DNA of 64,000 nucleotides from Stenotrophomonas sp. UBA2629. GTDB lineage: Bacteria > Pseudomonadota > Gammaproteobacteria > Xanthomonadales > Xanthomonadaceae. The notes under the pieces are model-generated. The model made no database searches. It had not been told where the DNA came from and was given only the letters and a program-made list of their open reading frames with translations. Every line of letters begins with the position of its first letter. Within the stretch, counting starts at the first letter, position 1. Shown here piece by piece: positions 1-8,816 of the stretch. The DNA lies in NCBI GenBank assembly GCA_002359895.1, contig DEOB01000010.1, positions 1,180,125-1,244,124 of the forward strand, written 5' to 3'. The translations under genes were made by a program, and so were the position numbers.

Positions 1-3000
1 AATATCACTGAGCTGTCCATCCGTCGCCCGGTCACCACCATCATGTTGTTCGTGTCGATGGTGGTGATTGGCCTGATCGCCTCGTTCCGGCTGCCGCTGG
101 AGGCCGAGCCGGAAGCCACCATCCCGTTCTTCTTCGTGTCGTTGCCATACCCGGGTTCGACGCCGGAAGAAGTGGAGCGCAACGTGCTGCGGCCGGTGGA
201 AGAAGCCATCGCCACCATGCCCGGCATCAAGATGATGAACTCGCGTGCCAACGCCGAAGGCGGCCAGATCCAGGTCGAATTCAGCGATTGGAGCCGCGAC
301 ATTGCAATGGCTGCGTCCGAAGCGCGTGAGCGCATCGACGCGGTGCGCGACCAGTTGCCGGACGACTTCCGCCGCTATTACGTGCAGCGTTGGAGTACCA
401 GCGACCAGGAAGCGATCAGTCTTCGGCTGAACAGCAAAGAAGACCTGACCGCGCGCGCTGACATGATCGAGCGCAGCATCAAGCAGGGCCTGGAGCGCCT
501 GCCCGGTGTTGCACGCGTGGAGGTGGAAGGCGTCGCTAAGCAGGAAGTGCTGGTGGCGCTGGACAAGGACCGCGTCAGCGCGCATGGCGTAGCCCTCAAC
601 GAGTTGGTGCAGAAACTGCAGGCGGCAAATTTCTCGGTGTCTGCAGGGCAGATCACCGAGAACGGACGACGCCTTCGCGTGCAGCCACGCGGTGAGTTGC
701 TTGAGCTGCAGGCACTGCGCGACCTGCCCATCAACAACCGTGGTACCCGGTTGTCCGATATCGCCGAGGTCAGCCTCAAGCCGCAGCGCATGAACTATGT
801 GCGGCAGATGGAAGGCAAGCCCAGCGTTGGCGTGGATATCTACAAGGAACGTTCGGCCAACCTGGTGGATCTGTCGCGCGCGGTGCGTGACGAGATAGAA
901 GTGCTGAAAGACGATCCCGCGCTACGTGGCGTGGATATCGAAGTGGCCTACGACTCCGGTAAGGCAGTGACCAGCTCGCTGTTGGCGCTGGCTGAAGCCG
1001 GTGCCATCGGCCTGCTTTTGTCGGTGATCGTGCTGTACGCATTCCTGCGGCACTGGCCATCCACGTTGATGGTGTCGTTGGCCATTCCCATCTGTTTCAT
1101 CATGACGTTGGGCTTCATGTATTTCACCGGCATCAGCCTGAACATCATTTCGATGATGGGCTTGTTGTTGGCGGTCGGCATGCTGGTGGACAACGCCGTG
1201 GTGGTGGTGGAGAGCATCTACCAGGAGCGCGAAAAGTACCCCGGTCAACCGGCGATGGCGTCCATCATCGGTACGCGCCATGTGGCCATCGCGCTGTCGG
1301 CCGGCACCTTGTGCCACTGCGTGGTGTTCCTGCCGATGATGTTTGGCGAGATGAACATCATCACCATTTACCTGTCGCAGCTGGCAGTGACGATTTCGTT
1401 CTCGTTGCTGGCATCGTGGTTGGTGGCGGTGAGTTTGATCCCGATGCTGTCGGCGCGCATGAAGACGCCGCCGGCGATCAAGTCGCCGTTGATCAATGGA
1501 TTGCAGACCCGTTACGCCAAGTTGCTGCGTTGGACACTGGCCAATCGTGGTTGGAGCGTGGCCGGCATCCTCGCGGTGTCGCTGATCAGTGTGTATCCGA
1601 TGACCCACATCCAGGGCGGTGGCGACGACAACGATCCCGACGAGATCAACATCTTCTATCAGTGGCGTGGTGCTTACTCCAAGGAGGAGATGGGCAAGGA
1701 GGTCGCGCGCGTGGAAGCGTTCGTCAACGCGCACCGAAAGGACTTTCACATCGAGCGCGTTTACAGCCGTTACAGCGAACAGGGCTGGGCGCAGACACGG
1801 CTGTACCTGTCCATTGATGACCGCGAGCAGAGCAAAAAGATCGAGGAAGAGGTCCGCAAGGGCTTGCCGCAATCGGCGCGTGCAAAGATCGGTATCGGCT
1901 GGCCCGGCGGCATGGGCAGTGAAGGGCAGGGCGTACGCTTCAGTCTGGTAGGTGATTCGACCCAGACGCTTCGCGAGCTGGCTGACGATATCGTACCGAT
2001 TCTGTCGCGCGATCCAAAACTGCGTGACGTGCGAGTGGATACCGGTGACGCCAATGCCGAGCTTGCCGTGCAGGTGAATCGTGAGCGCGCGGCCTCTTAT
2101 GGTTTCAGCGCGCAGGAAGTGGCGCAGTTCGTCGGCATGGCGTTGCGCGGCTCATCGCTGCGTGACTTCCATCGTGACGATGTCGAAATCCCCGTCAATG
2201 TGCGCTTTGCGGGTTCGGAGGATTACGGCATTGAAGATCTGTCGTCATTCATGGTGCGCAGTTCCAACGGCAAGGAGATTCCGCTGCTGGCGATGGTGGA
2301 CGTGGACGTCAATCCGGCGGCCAACTCCATCCAGCGTTTGAACCGGCAGACCATGCTGCGCATCGAAGCCGGTCTGGCCAAGGATGTGCCGATGGATCAG
2401 GCGCGCAAGTCCATCGAGGAAACGCTGGAGAAGGTGCAGTTCCCGCCGGGCTACGGTTATACGTTCAACGGCGCGGGATTCAACATCAACTTCGACGGCA
2501 TGGACCAGATGAAGAACGCCATCCTGATCGCGTTGGTGTTGATGTTGGTGATCATGGCGGCGGTGTTTGAGTCGCTGTTGTTCCCGGTGGCGATCATGTC
2601 CTGCGTGCTGTTCTCGATCTTCGGCGTGTACTGGCTGTTCTGGCTGACCGGCACCGAGATGAACATCATGGCGGTGATCGGCATCCTGGTGCTGATGGGG
2701 GTGGTGGTGAACAACGGCATCGTGATGATCGAGCACATCAACAACCTGCGACGGCGGGGTGTTCCCCGGACCGAGGCGTTGATTGAAGGCAGCCGTGAGC
2801 GTCTGCGCCCGATCATGATGACGATGGGTACGGCGATTCTGGCGATGATTCCCATCGCGTTGAACACGCAGACCGCAGATGGCATGCCGCCGTACTACCC
2901 GATGGCCCGCGCCATTGCGGGTGGCTTGGCGTTCTCGACGGTGGTCAGCCTGCTGTTCCTGCCGACCATCTACGCCATTCTCGATGACCTGCGCATGGGA

Positions 3001-3066
3001 ACCGCACGACTGGTGCGCCGCGCGCGTGGCTTGCCGGCTGAAAGACCGGTAGCGGTTGAGAGCTGA
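1..3066 (+). CDS. Efflux RND transporter permease, 5'-truncated by the window edge
   Basis: Proton-driven inner-membrane pump subunit of the RND superfamily that works with a periplasmic adaptor and an outer-membrane channel. The reading frame is already open at base 1 and reads NITELSIRRPVTTIM, the usual start of RND permeases after one or two residues, so only the first codons are missing; the internal ATG at 43 is not the true start. About 1,021 residues remain, full length for the family. Visible marks are the N-terminal membrane helix, two large periplasmic loops, and the TM4 motif GMLVDNAVVVVES with its proton-relay Asp (near base 1190). The sequence differs clearly from the two AcrB/MexF-type pumps later in the window and looks closer to the HAE1/heavy-metal-like single-permease group. 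The adaptor gene is expected upstream, outside the window. Substrate cannot be told. Confidence 0.9.
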   Translation, partial: NITELSIRRPVTTIMLFVSMVVIGLIASFRLPLEAEPEATIPFFFVSLPYPGSTPEEVERNVLRPVEEAIATMPGIKMMNSRANAEGGQIQVEFSDWSRDIAMAASEARERIDAVRDQLPDDFRRYYVQRWSTSDQEAISLRLNSKEDLTARADMIERSIKQGLERLPGVARVEVEGVAKQEVLVALDKDRVSAHGVALNELVQKLQAANFSVSAGQITENGRRLRVQPRGELLELQALRDLPINNRGTRLSDIAEVSLKPQRMNYVRQMEGKPSVGVDIYKERSANLVDLSRAVRDEIEVLKDDPALRGVDIEVAYDSGKAVTSSLLALAEAGAIGLLLSVIVLYAFLRHWPSTLMVSLAIPICFIMTLGFMYFTGISLNIISMMGLLLAVGMLVDNAVVVVESIYQEREKYPGQPAMASIIGTRHVAIALSAGTLCHCVVFLPMMFGEMNIITIYLSQLAVTISFSLLASWLVAVSLIPMLSARMKTPPAIKSPLINGLQTRYAKLLRWTLANRGWSVAGILAVSLISVYPMTHIQGGGDDNDPDEINIFYQWRGAYSKEEMGKEVARVEAFVNAHRKDFHIERVYSRYSEQGWAQTRLYLSIDDREQSKKIEEEVRKGLPQSARAKIGIGWPGGMGSEGQGVRFSLVGDSTQTLRELADDIVPILSRDPKLRDVRVDTGDANAELAVQVNRERAASYGFSAQEVAQFVGMALRGSSLRDFHRDDVEIPVNVRFAGSEDYGIEDLSSFMVRSSNGKEIPLLAMVDVDVNPAANSIQRLNRQTMLRIEAGLAKDVPMDQARKSIEETLEKVQFPPGYGYTFNGAGFNINFDGMDQMKNAILIALVLMLVIMAAVFESLLFPVAIMSCVLFSIFGVYWLFWLTGTEMNIMAVIGILVLMGVVVNNGIVMIEHINNLRRRGVPRTEALIEGSRERLRPIMMTMGTAILAMIPIALNTQTADGMPPYYPMARAIAGGLAFSTVVSLLFLPTIYAILDDLRMGTARLVRRARGLPAERPVAVES

Positions 3067-3085
3067 AGGCTACAGGCCAAAAGCT

Positions 3086-3256
3086 GCCCTCACCCCAACC
3101 CCTCTCCCGCATGCGGGAGAAGGGAAAGCGGAGAGCTGAAGCCAAAGTCAGAAGTCAAAGCCAAAGCCAAAGCCAAGAGCGGAGGCTGCAGGTTCAATCA
3201 GAAGCTTGCAATCCAATTCCCTCTCCCGCGTGCGGGAGAGGGGTAGGGGTGAGGGC
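3086..3256. repeat. Inverted pair of palindromic intergenic repeats (locus A)
   Basis: Two copies of one element face each other. The left copy (3086-3124) begins GCCCTCACCCCAA and runs into a core palindrome CCCTCTCCCGC/GCGGGAG. The right copy (3217-3256) has the same core and ends in the reverse complement of that tail, GGGGTGAGGGC, followed by GTTTTT. Each element is thus a hairpin core plus an asymmetric tail of about 12 bases, with the tails pointing outward. The same arrangement recurs at 52546-52687. It resembles the REP-like repeats common between genes in Xanthomonadaceae. The T run after the right copy may let it terminate transcription from the RND gene. Confidence 0.85.
3156..3177. 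repeat. Short CAAAGC tandem repeat in the repeat spacer
   Basis: Three and a half copies of the hexamer CAAAGC lie between the two palindromic repeats of locus A, within a purine-rich stretch (3125-3200) with related AAGTCA and AAGCCA words. I see no gene in 3067-3269. The array looks like a slippage-prone spacer rather than a functional site. Confidence 0.6.
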
Positions 3257-3269
3257 GTTTTTAAAGCAC

Positions 3270-4502
3270 TTACCCAGCCAACTTCCCATACACGCTGAAA
3301 CCCGTCAGCCATAGGCCCAACATGCTGCCGAGGTTGGTCAGCACGAAGGTCAGCACGATGCGCGTGACGCGGTTGCGATACCAGCCCTTGAGCGTCTGCG
3401 CATCGTCACGCAGCTGCAGAAAATCCTGATACGTCGGCTTGCGCAGGCGGGTTTCCACCAGTGCCGAGAACGCGCCAGTAGGAATGCTCAAACGGAAAGG
3501 CTTGAACGGCGCCACCGCAATCGCGGTAATGATGCTCAGCGGATGGCTGCCTGCCAGCAACGCACCCAAAGCAGCCAAGCCGCCGGTGTACATGGCCCAG
3601 GTTGCCAGCATCTGCGTACCCATGCCCATGCCGCCCTTCCAGAAGCCGATGCCGATACCGGCCAGCACCACGGCAAGAATGATCAGCGTGATCCAAGGAA
3701 TGTTGCGCTTCTTCGGCACCGACTCCAGCTGCTCGCGCAGCGGGCCCGGTGCTTCTGTATCGGATTGGAGGTAACGCGCCAGCCCGGCCAGATGACCGGC
3801 GCCCACCACCGCCAGCACGTTGCGTTGTTCGCTGTTGTGCTCCTGACGCAGGCGCGTGGCCATGTAGCGATCACGCTCGCCGATGATGGCCTCGTACAGC
3901 GCCGGGCTTTCATTGGCGAACTCGCCAAAGCTCGATTCGAGCATGTCGCCCTGCTTGAGCTTTTCAATCTCGTCCTCGCCCACATCTTCGGACGAAAACA
4001 GGCCCGCGCCGAGGCCGGCGACCAGTTTCAATTTGCCGAAAAACCCGAGTTGCTGCGACGCACGGCGGAAGGTCAAACCAACGTCGCGGTCGATCAGGTG
4101 CACCGGCAGGTTGTGCTCATTGGCGAGTGTGACCGCACGCTTCAGTTCCGCGCCCGGCTCGATGCCCAACTGTTCGGCCAAGCGGCGCTGGTAGGCGGCC
4201 AGGGCAAGGTTGGCGGCAAACAAGGCAACGCGGCCTTTGCGGATCACATCCACCAGGTCCAGCTGCGCAAGCGCATTGGGATTGGTCAGTGCCTGCAGCC
4301 GCTGCGGGTCCAGTTCGACGGCGACCGCATCAAACTGCCCGCTGCCAATCGCTTCTTCCACAGCCTGTACGCTGGCTTGCGAGACATGCGCGGTACCCAG
4401 CAGGGTGTAGCGCACACCGTCGCGCTCAGCGATACGCACGGGCTGGCCGGCCAGCAGTTCACTGCCGGCTTCAATGGGGGTTTCGTTCATTGCGTCATTC
4501 AT
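3270..4502 (-). CDS. TraB/PrgY-like membrane protein
   Basis: Member of the TraB family, named after the enterococcal pheromone-shutdown protein; its biochemical role in bacteria is unresolved. The N-terminal half has the TraB-type motif YTLLGTAHVSQAS followed by VAVELDP, and a second conserved block VLAVVGAGHLAGLARYL before the membrane part. The last 150 residues hold several hydrophobic segments, so the protein should sit in the inner membrane. The start at 4502 (MNDAMNETP) overlaps the end of the acetyltransferase gene by 8 bases; the ATG at 4490 would begin just past it and 4523 would overlap more. It is distinct from the GumN-like member of the same superfamily at 29766. Family assignment is firm, function unknown. 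Confidence 0.85.
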   Translation of the reverse strand: MNDAMNETPIEAGSELLAGQPVRIAERDGVRYTLLGTAHVSQASVQAVEEAIGSGQFDAVAVELDPQRLQALTNPNALAQLDLVDVIRKGRVALFAANLALAAYQRRLAEQLGIEPGAELKRAVTLANEHNLPVHLIDRDVGLTFRRASQQLGFFGKLKLVAGLGAGLFSSEDVGEDEIEKLKQGDMLESSFGEFANESPALYEAIIGERDRYMATRLRQEHNSEQRNVLAVVGAGHLAGLARYLQSDTEAPGPLREQLESVPKKRNIPWITLIILAVVLAGIGIGFWKGGMGMGTQMLATWAMYTGGLAALGALLAGSHPLSIITAIAVAPFKPFRLSIPTGAFSALVETRLRKPTYQDFLQLRDDAQTLKGWYRNRVTRIVLTFVLTNLGSMLGLWLTGFSVYGKLAG

Positions 4503-5025
4503 TCGTAGGGGCGCTGTCGGCACCGTCGCCGAGCGCGCGTTGCATCTGCACTGTGTCCAACCAGCGCCCGTGTTTGCGGCCTAGGCCACGGAAGATGCCA
4601 ACCAGCTGAAAGCCGAAGCGTTCATGCAGTTTGATGGAGGCGGTATTGGTGGGCTCGCCGATCACCGCAATCATCTGCCGGAACCCGCGTGCGGTGCATT
4701 CGTCGATCAATGCCTGCATCAATGCGCTGCCCACGCCATGGCCTTGGAAGCGGCCATCAACATAGACGGAGTTTTCCACCGTCCATTGATAGGCAATGCG
4801 GCCACGATAGGTATTGGCGTAGGCGTAGCCGGCAAGCTCGCCATCCAGCGTGGCAACCAGGTATGGAAAACCGCGCGTGATGATGTCGGCCATGCGCTGC
4901 GCCATTTCGTCTTCTGCCGGCACCTCATATTCGTAGGTGTTGACCAGTTCACGCACCTCCACCGCATAGATCGCGGTGATGGCGGCAATGTCGGCAGGTG
5001 TTGCGGGGCGCAGCTGCAGGTTCAC
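4495..5025 (-). CDS. GNAT acetyltransferase, phosphinothricin acetyltransferase-like
   Basis: GNAT-fold enzyme of 176 residues that would transfer acetyl from acetyl-CoA to an amine. It begins LRPATPADIAAITAIYAVEV, typical of the PAT/Bar (L-amino-acid N-acyltransferase) branch, and has the acetyl-CoA-binding stretch GRFQGHGVGSALMQALI and the C-terminal KLHERFGFQLVGIF. The frame is open upstream to an ATG at 5079, but that would overlap aguB by 41 bases. A GTG at 5025 has an ACAAGG ribosome site 5-6 bases upstream and starts right after the aguB stop, so I prefer it. It lies in the minus-strand run aguA-aguB-GNAT-traB. The natural substrate is not shown; methionine sulfoximine or similar amino acids are known for the family. 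Confidence 0.85.
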   Translation of the reverse strand: MNLQLRPATPADIAAITAIYAVEVRELVNTYEYEVPAEDEMAQRMADIITRGFPYLVATLDGELAGYAYANTYRGRIAYQWTVENSVYVDGRFQGHGVGSALMQALIDECTARGFRQMIAVIGEPTNTASIKLHERFGFQLVGIFRGLGRKHGRWLDTVQMQRALGDGADSAPTNE

Positions 5026-5038
5026 GACGTGCCTTGTG

Positions 5039-5926
5039 TCAGTCGATGTAGCGCTTGAGCAGGTCGCCGTAGGCATCAATGCGGCGGTCGCGCAGGAATG
5101 GCCAGATGCGGCGCACGTGCTCGCTGCGCTGCAGGTCCACGTCGCAGATCAGCAGGGTGGCGTCGGTGCCGGCCTCTGCCAGGAACTCGCCCTGCGGGCC
5201 CAGTACGTGGCTGTTACCCCAGAAATTGATGCCCGAAGCCCCCAGTGGTGAAACCTCATGGCCAACGCGGTTGCAGCTGAGCACCGGCACGCCATTGGCC
5301 ACCGCGTGACCACGATGGCTCAGTACCCATGCATCGCGCTGGCGGTTCTTTTCGTCCTGCACGTCGTCAGGATCCCAGCCGATGGCGGTGGGGTAGAGCA
5401 GCAGCTCGGCGCCGGCCAATGCCATCAGGCGGGCGGCTTCCGGATACCACTGGTCCCAACACACCAGCACGCCAAGGCGACCCACCGAGGTGTCGATGGG
5501 TGTGAAGCCCAGGTCGCCCGGCGTGAAGTAGAACTTTTCGTAGAAGCCCGGATCATCGGGGATGTGCATCTTGCGGTACTTGCCCAGCAAGGTGCCGTCT
5601 TTTTCGAAGACCACGGCGGTGTTGTGGTACAGCCCGGCGGCGCGGCGCTCGAAGAGCGAGGCGACCAGTACTACGCCGTGCTTCTTGGCCAATGCGCCCA
5701 GGCGCTCGGTGCTGGGGCCAGGGATGGGCTCGGCCAGGTCGAACTCGTCCACCGACTCGTGCTGACAGAAATACGGGCCGTTGTGCAGCTCCTGCAGCAG
5801 CACCAGTTTCGCGCCTTGCGCGGCCGCCTCGGCCACGCGGGCTTCGATGACTTCCAGATTGGCCGCGGCATCGCCGTGGTTACGTTCCTGGACAAGGGCG
5901 ACGGTAAGCGTGTGACGGGAACTCAT
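5039..5926 (-). CDS. aguB: N-carbamoylputrescine amidase
   Basis: Nitrilase-superfamily enzyme that hydrolyses N-carbamoylputrescine to putrescine, CO2 and ammonia, the last step of the agmatine route to putrescine. The Glu-Lys-Cys triad is visible: Glu in LVLLQELHNGPYFCQ, Lys in KYRKMHIPDDPGFYEKFYF and Cys in LGVLVCWDQWYPEAARL. At 295 residues it is normal for the family. The ATG at 5926 has AGGA 10 bases upstream; the in-frame ATG at 5935 is too close to that site. aguA lies just upstream on the same strand, and the pairing fixes the substrate with good confidence. Confidence 0.95.
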   Translation of the reverse strand: MSSRHTLTVALVQERNHGDAAANLEVIEARVAEAAAQGAKLVLLQELHNGPYFCQHESVDEFDLAEPIPGPSTERLGALAKKHGVVLVASLFERRAAGLYHNTAVVFEKDGTLLGKYRKMHIPDDPGFYEKFYFTPGDLGFTPIDTSVGRLGVLVCWDQWYPEAARLMALAGAELLLYPTAIGWDPDDVQDEKNRQRDAWVLSHRGHAVANGVPVLSCNRVGHEVSPLGASGINFWGNSHVLGPQGEFLAEAGTDATLLICDVDLQRSEHVRRIWPFLRDRRIDAYGDLLKRYID

Positions 5927-6034
5927 CCGGTTCATATCCTGCGTGATAGAGGCGCATGGTAGCGCGGAAGCCACAGCGGAATGTCCGCTGCGGCTGAACG
6001 CAAACACCCGCCGCTGGGCGGGGTTGCGGTGAGG

Positions 6035-7087
6035 TCAATGCGCGGTCTGTGCGGCCAGCAGGCCGGCCGGCAACTGCATGGTGATGCAGTGCAGGCTGCC
6101 GTTCTGCCAGATCAACGAACGGCAGGGCACCTGCACGATTTCGCGGTCCGGGAATGCCTGCGCCAGCACATCGCGAGCGGCATCATCGGCGGCATCGCCA
6201 TAGGCCGGCATCAACACCGCGCCATTGATGATCAGAAAGTTGGCATACGAAGCGGCCAAGCGGCGGCCGTTGTCGATGACCGGCTGCGGCCACGGCAGCG
6301 GGAACAGGCGGTACGGCTTGCCGTCAGTGGTGCGCATGGCGGCCAGTTCCGCACCCATCGCGCGCAGTTCGGCGTGGTGCGAATCCTGCGCGTCATCGCA
6401 GTCCTGGTAGACGATGCTGTCGGCCGATGCAAAACGGGCGAGGGTATCGACGTGGGCGTCGGTGTCATCCCCTTCCAGGTAACCGTGGTCCAGCCACAGC
6501 ACGCGGTCCTGGTGCATCCACTGCGCCATGTCGGCACTGAGTGATTCGCGGTCGCGCTCGGGATGGCGTTCATGCAGGCACTGCCACGTGGTCAGCAAGG
6601 TGCCGGCGCCGTCGGTATCCACCGCGCCGCCTTCCAGTGCGAAAGGAATGCTGCGCACATCGGCTGATGCATTGAACACACCCGCGCCGTGCAACACGCC
6701 GACCAGTTGGTCGTCGAGGCTGGCTTCAAATTTGCCGCCCCAGCCGGTGAAGCGGAAATCCAGCAGCTGGAAGCTGCCGTCGGCACGCTTGAGCGTGATC
6801 GGGCCGGAGTCGCGCAGCCAGGTGTCGTCGTATTGGGCGGTGACAAACTGCACGCGCGCCATGTCGATGCGGTTGGAGCGCAGGCGCATCTCCGCATAGG
6901 TCTCGATGTCGTCGTCGCCCACGCAGATCAGCACCGGCTGGAAGCGGGTGATGGCGGCGACCAGTGCGATATAGGTTTCTTCAACCTCGGCCAAACGGTC
7001 GGCCCAGTCGGTATCGGCATGGGGCCAGGCGATCAGTACGCCGGACTGGGATTCCCATTCGGCCGGAAAGCGGAGCGTGTCGGTCAT
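6035..7087 (-). CDS. aguA: Agmatine deiminase
   Basis: Converts agmatine to N-carbamoylputrescine and ammonia, feeding AguB directly downstream. The 350-residue protein belongs to the peptidyl-arginine-deiminase-like superfamily. It begins LRFPAEWESQSGVLIAWPH, carries the substrate-site blocks LRDSGPI, FALEGGAVDTDG and DTDAHVDTLARF, and has the nucleophilic Cys near the C-terminus in GSLHCITMQLP. The start at 7087 has a GAAGAA ribosome site directly before it; the upstream extension to 7159 is less family-like. With aguB it forms a complete agmatine-to-putrescine module; arginine decarboxylase would have to be encoded elsewhere. Confidence 0.95.
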   Translation of the reverse strand: MTDTLRFPAEWESQSGVLIAWPHADTDWADRLAEVEETYIALVAAITRFQPVLICVGDDDIETYAEMRLRSNRIDMARVQFVTAQYDDTWLRDSGPITLKRADGSFQLLDFRFTGWGGKFEASLDDQLVGVLHGAGVFNASADVRSIPFALEGGAVDTDGAGTLLTTWQCLHERHPERDRESLSADMAQWMHQDRVLWLDHGYLEGDDTDAHVDTLARFASADSIVYQDCDDAQDSHHAELRAMGAELAAMRTTDGKPYRLFPLPWPQPVIDNGRRLAASYANFLIINGAVLMPAYGDAADDAARDVLAQAFPDREIVQVPCRSLIWQNGSLHCITMQLPAGLLAAQTAH

Positions 7088-7167
7088 TTCTTCTTGTTCA
7101 TTGAGCCCTGCGCAAGCGTGCAGGGGAGGGGTGCTGGCCGGCTTGCCGCCGGACAGCACGGGCCAAA

Positions 7168-7497
7168 TCAGCGGATCGGCGGCTTCGGGCCGATTTCGTT
7201 CGGAGCTGCCTGGTTGGCAACCACGTCAATCACGCGCTGATTCTCGAAATACACGGTGAACGCCGGGTAGACCCAGCGGTGGATGGTCGGCCATTGACGC
7301 TTCTGGCCACCGCGCGGGTCCAGCCGTTCCTGCGGCACACCGAAACGGGCCTCGACCTGGCTGGCGGTATCGCCGCGTGCAGGCAACGCAACGGCAGGTT
7401 TTTCCTGCGCACGATCAATCAGCAGCGTATCGGCCATTGCCGTCGGTGCGATGGTCAGGGCGGTGATCAGGCTCAGTGTCTTCAACATTTGCTTCAT
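7168..7497 (-). CDS. Small exported protein, BamE-like fold possible
   Basis: Protein of 109 residues with a clear Sec signal peptide (MKQMLKTLSLITALTIAPTAMA, cleavage after AMA near residue 22) and no lipobox, so probably periplasmic. The mature part includes DTASQVEARFGVP, a Trp-Tyr strand (HRWVYPAFTVYFENQRVIDVV) and a basic-proline tail. The pattern 'short helix with V.xxFGxP, then aromatic strand' resembles SmpA/OmlA (BamE-like) domains, but that is inference. GGGGAG lies 9 bases before the start. It sits between aguA and rpmJ. Function unknown. Confidence 0.75.
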   Translation of the reverse strand: MKQMLKTLSLITALTIAPTAMADTLLIDRAQEKPAVALPARGDTASQVEARFGVPQERLDPRGGQKRQWPTIHRWVYPAFTVYFENQRVIDVVANQAAPNEIGPKPPIR

Positions 7498-7547
7498 GGT
7501 CGCTTCTCCCCAGAGGACAGGTGACGATTACAGCAAAAAAACGGCAA

Positions 7548-7575
7548 CAAAAAACCGCCCGGAGGCGGCTTTTTG
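7548..7575. terminator. Bidirectional rho-independent terminator
   Basis: A run of A is followed by CCGCC-CGGA-GGCGG and a run of T. On the minus strand this is a 5-bp GC stem with a T tract, suited to ending the rpmJ transcript; on the plus strand it also has a T tract. It lies between rpmJ and the small exported-protein gene. Confidence 0.7.
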
Positions 7576-7625
7576 TGAAAAGCCGAAACCCTTTCGGATT
7601 CCGGTGTCGGCTTGCGCCGACCGGC

Positions 7626-7751
7626 TCAGCGCTGGCGAGCCTTGAAGCGCGGGTTCGACTTGCAGATCACGAAGATCTTGCCGCGACGGCGAACAACTTT
7701 GCAATCACGGTGACGGGTCTTCGCCGACTTCAGGGAGGACAGGACTTTCAT
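7626..7751 (-). CDS. rpmJ: 50S ribosomal protein L36, type B (zinc-free)
   Basis: Forty-one codons encode MKVLSSLKSAKTRHRDCKVV and RRRGKIFVICKSNPRFKARQ, then a final Arg. This is the alternative bL36 paralogue that keeps only two Cys (17 and 30) and lacks the CxxC zinc ribbon of the classical form. Such zinc-free copies substitute for the zinc form under zinc limitation in many bacteria; here no Zur site is evident. GAGG precedes the start by about 6 bases, and a terminator follows. It is divergent from cmk. Confidence 0.95.
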   Translation of the reverse strand: MKVLSSLKSAKTRHRDCKVVRRRGKIFVICKSNPRFKARQR

Positions 7752-7904
7752 TGCATACCTCGGCGGATAACTGTTGGAAATTTCAAGAGCGCGGCCGCGG
7801 ATATGCAGGATGACGCTCGTTCAAGCCCGCCATTCTACCGGGTAATTCCATGCGCGTTCAAGTGGTTGCAGTGAACGGCGTGTCGGTGCGGCGGTGCGGG
7901 GCGC

Positions 7905-7910
7905 TAGAAT
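7905..7910 (+). promoter_or_regulatory. Candidate -10 element for cmk
   Basis: TAGAAT lies 31 bases before the cmk ATG, in the rpmJ-cmk divergent gap. No good -35 hexamer is seen at the usual spacing, so this is a partial match only. Confidence 0.4.
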
Positions 7911-7941
7911 AGCCCAATTCTCGTTCAGTCCAGGTCGTCCG

Positions 7942-8619
7942 ATGAGCCCGCTTTCCCCTGTTCTTACCATTGATGGCCCGTCCGGCGCAGGCAAAGGCAC
8001 GGTCAGCCGTATCGTGGCGCGGCAGCTGGGTTGGCACTATCTCGATTCAGGTGCGCTTTATCGTGCGGTGGGCGTGGCGGCCAGCTGGGCCGACATCGAC
8101 ACCTCCGACGCCTCGGCGCTGGTGCGGTGCACGTTTGACACCAAGGTTCAGTTCGCTGAACAAGGTGAGAGTCTGCGGGTGCTGGTCAACGGCACCGACG
8201 CCACCGACGAGCTGAGGCTTGAAACCACAGGGGCTTTGGCCTCGGCCATTGCCGCCATCCCGGAGGTGCGCGCCGCACTGAAAGAGCGCCAGCGCGCATT
8301 CAGAACCGCGCCTGGTCTGGTGGCCGATGGCCGCGACATGGGCACGGTCATCTTCCCCGACGCCCCATTCAAGGTATTCCTGACTGCGAGCGCCGAGGAG
8401 CGGGCGCAGCGCCGGCATAAGCAGTTGAAAGAAAAAGGGGTTTCGGTTAACTTTGACGACCTCCTGCGTGAGATCATGGCCCGCGACGCCCGTGATGCAC
8501 AGCGCGCAGTGGCGCCCCTGAGGCCGGCCGATGACGCCGTTCTCATCGACACCAGCGGTATTGGCATCGACGACGTCGTTGCCAAGGTGCTGGGTCTGGT
8601 TTCTCTCAAGGAAGCCTGA
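7942..8619 (+). CDS. cmk: Cytidylate kinase
   Basis: Phosphorylates CMP and dCMP with ATP in the cytoplasm. The 225-residue protein has the P-loop DGPSGAGKGT at residues 11-20, the YLDSGALYRAVG substrate segment, VADGRDMGTVIFPDAPFKVFL, and the lid sequence RAQRRHKQLKEKG. The frame is open further upstream, but the ATG at 7942 gives the standard N-terminus. cmk immediately before rpsA is the usual gammaproteobacterial order, with rpsA about 200 bases downstream. Confidence 0.97.
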   Translation: MSPLSPVLTIDGPSGAGKGTVSRIVARQLGWHYLDSGALYRAVGVAASWADIDTSDASALVRCTFDTKVQFAEQGESLRVLVNGTDATDELRLETTGALASAIAAIPEVRAALKERQRAFRTAPGLVADGRDMGTVIFPDAPFKVFLTASAEERAQRRHKQLKEKGVSVNFDDLLREIMARDARDAQRAVAPLRPADDAVLIDTSGIGIDDVVAKVLGLVSLKEA

Positions 8620-8816
8620 TCCAATGCTGCGTTGAGTGCGGCCAAGGCATCGGCTGCAGTCGCAGATAGAGAAGTTGCAACAACCCCGCTGCGCAATGGT
8701 GCGTGGTGGGCTTTTTCATTCACTTGCGGCCGCTTTCACGGGGTCGTCCAACAGGCTGGGTAGTACGGGTTTCCGCAACAAATCCGCTGCCCGTGTGTCC
8801 AACTGAGTAAATCTAA

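Noticed and set aside
3111..3314. Short frame across the palindromic repeats of locus A encoding a Ser-Gln repeat
   Set aside because: It is made of the repeat arms and the CAAAGC array and has no ribosome site; it runs into the antisense 3' end of the traB-like gene.
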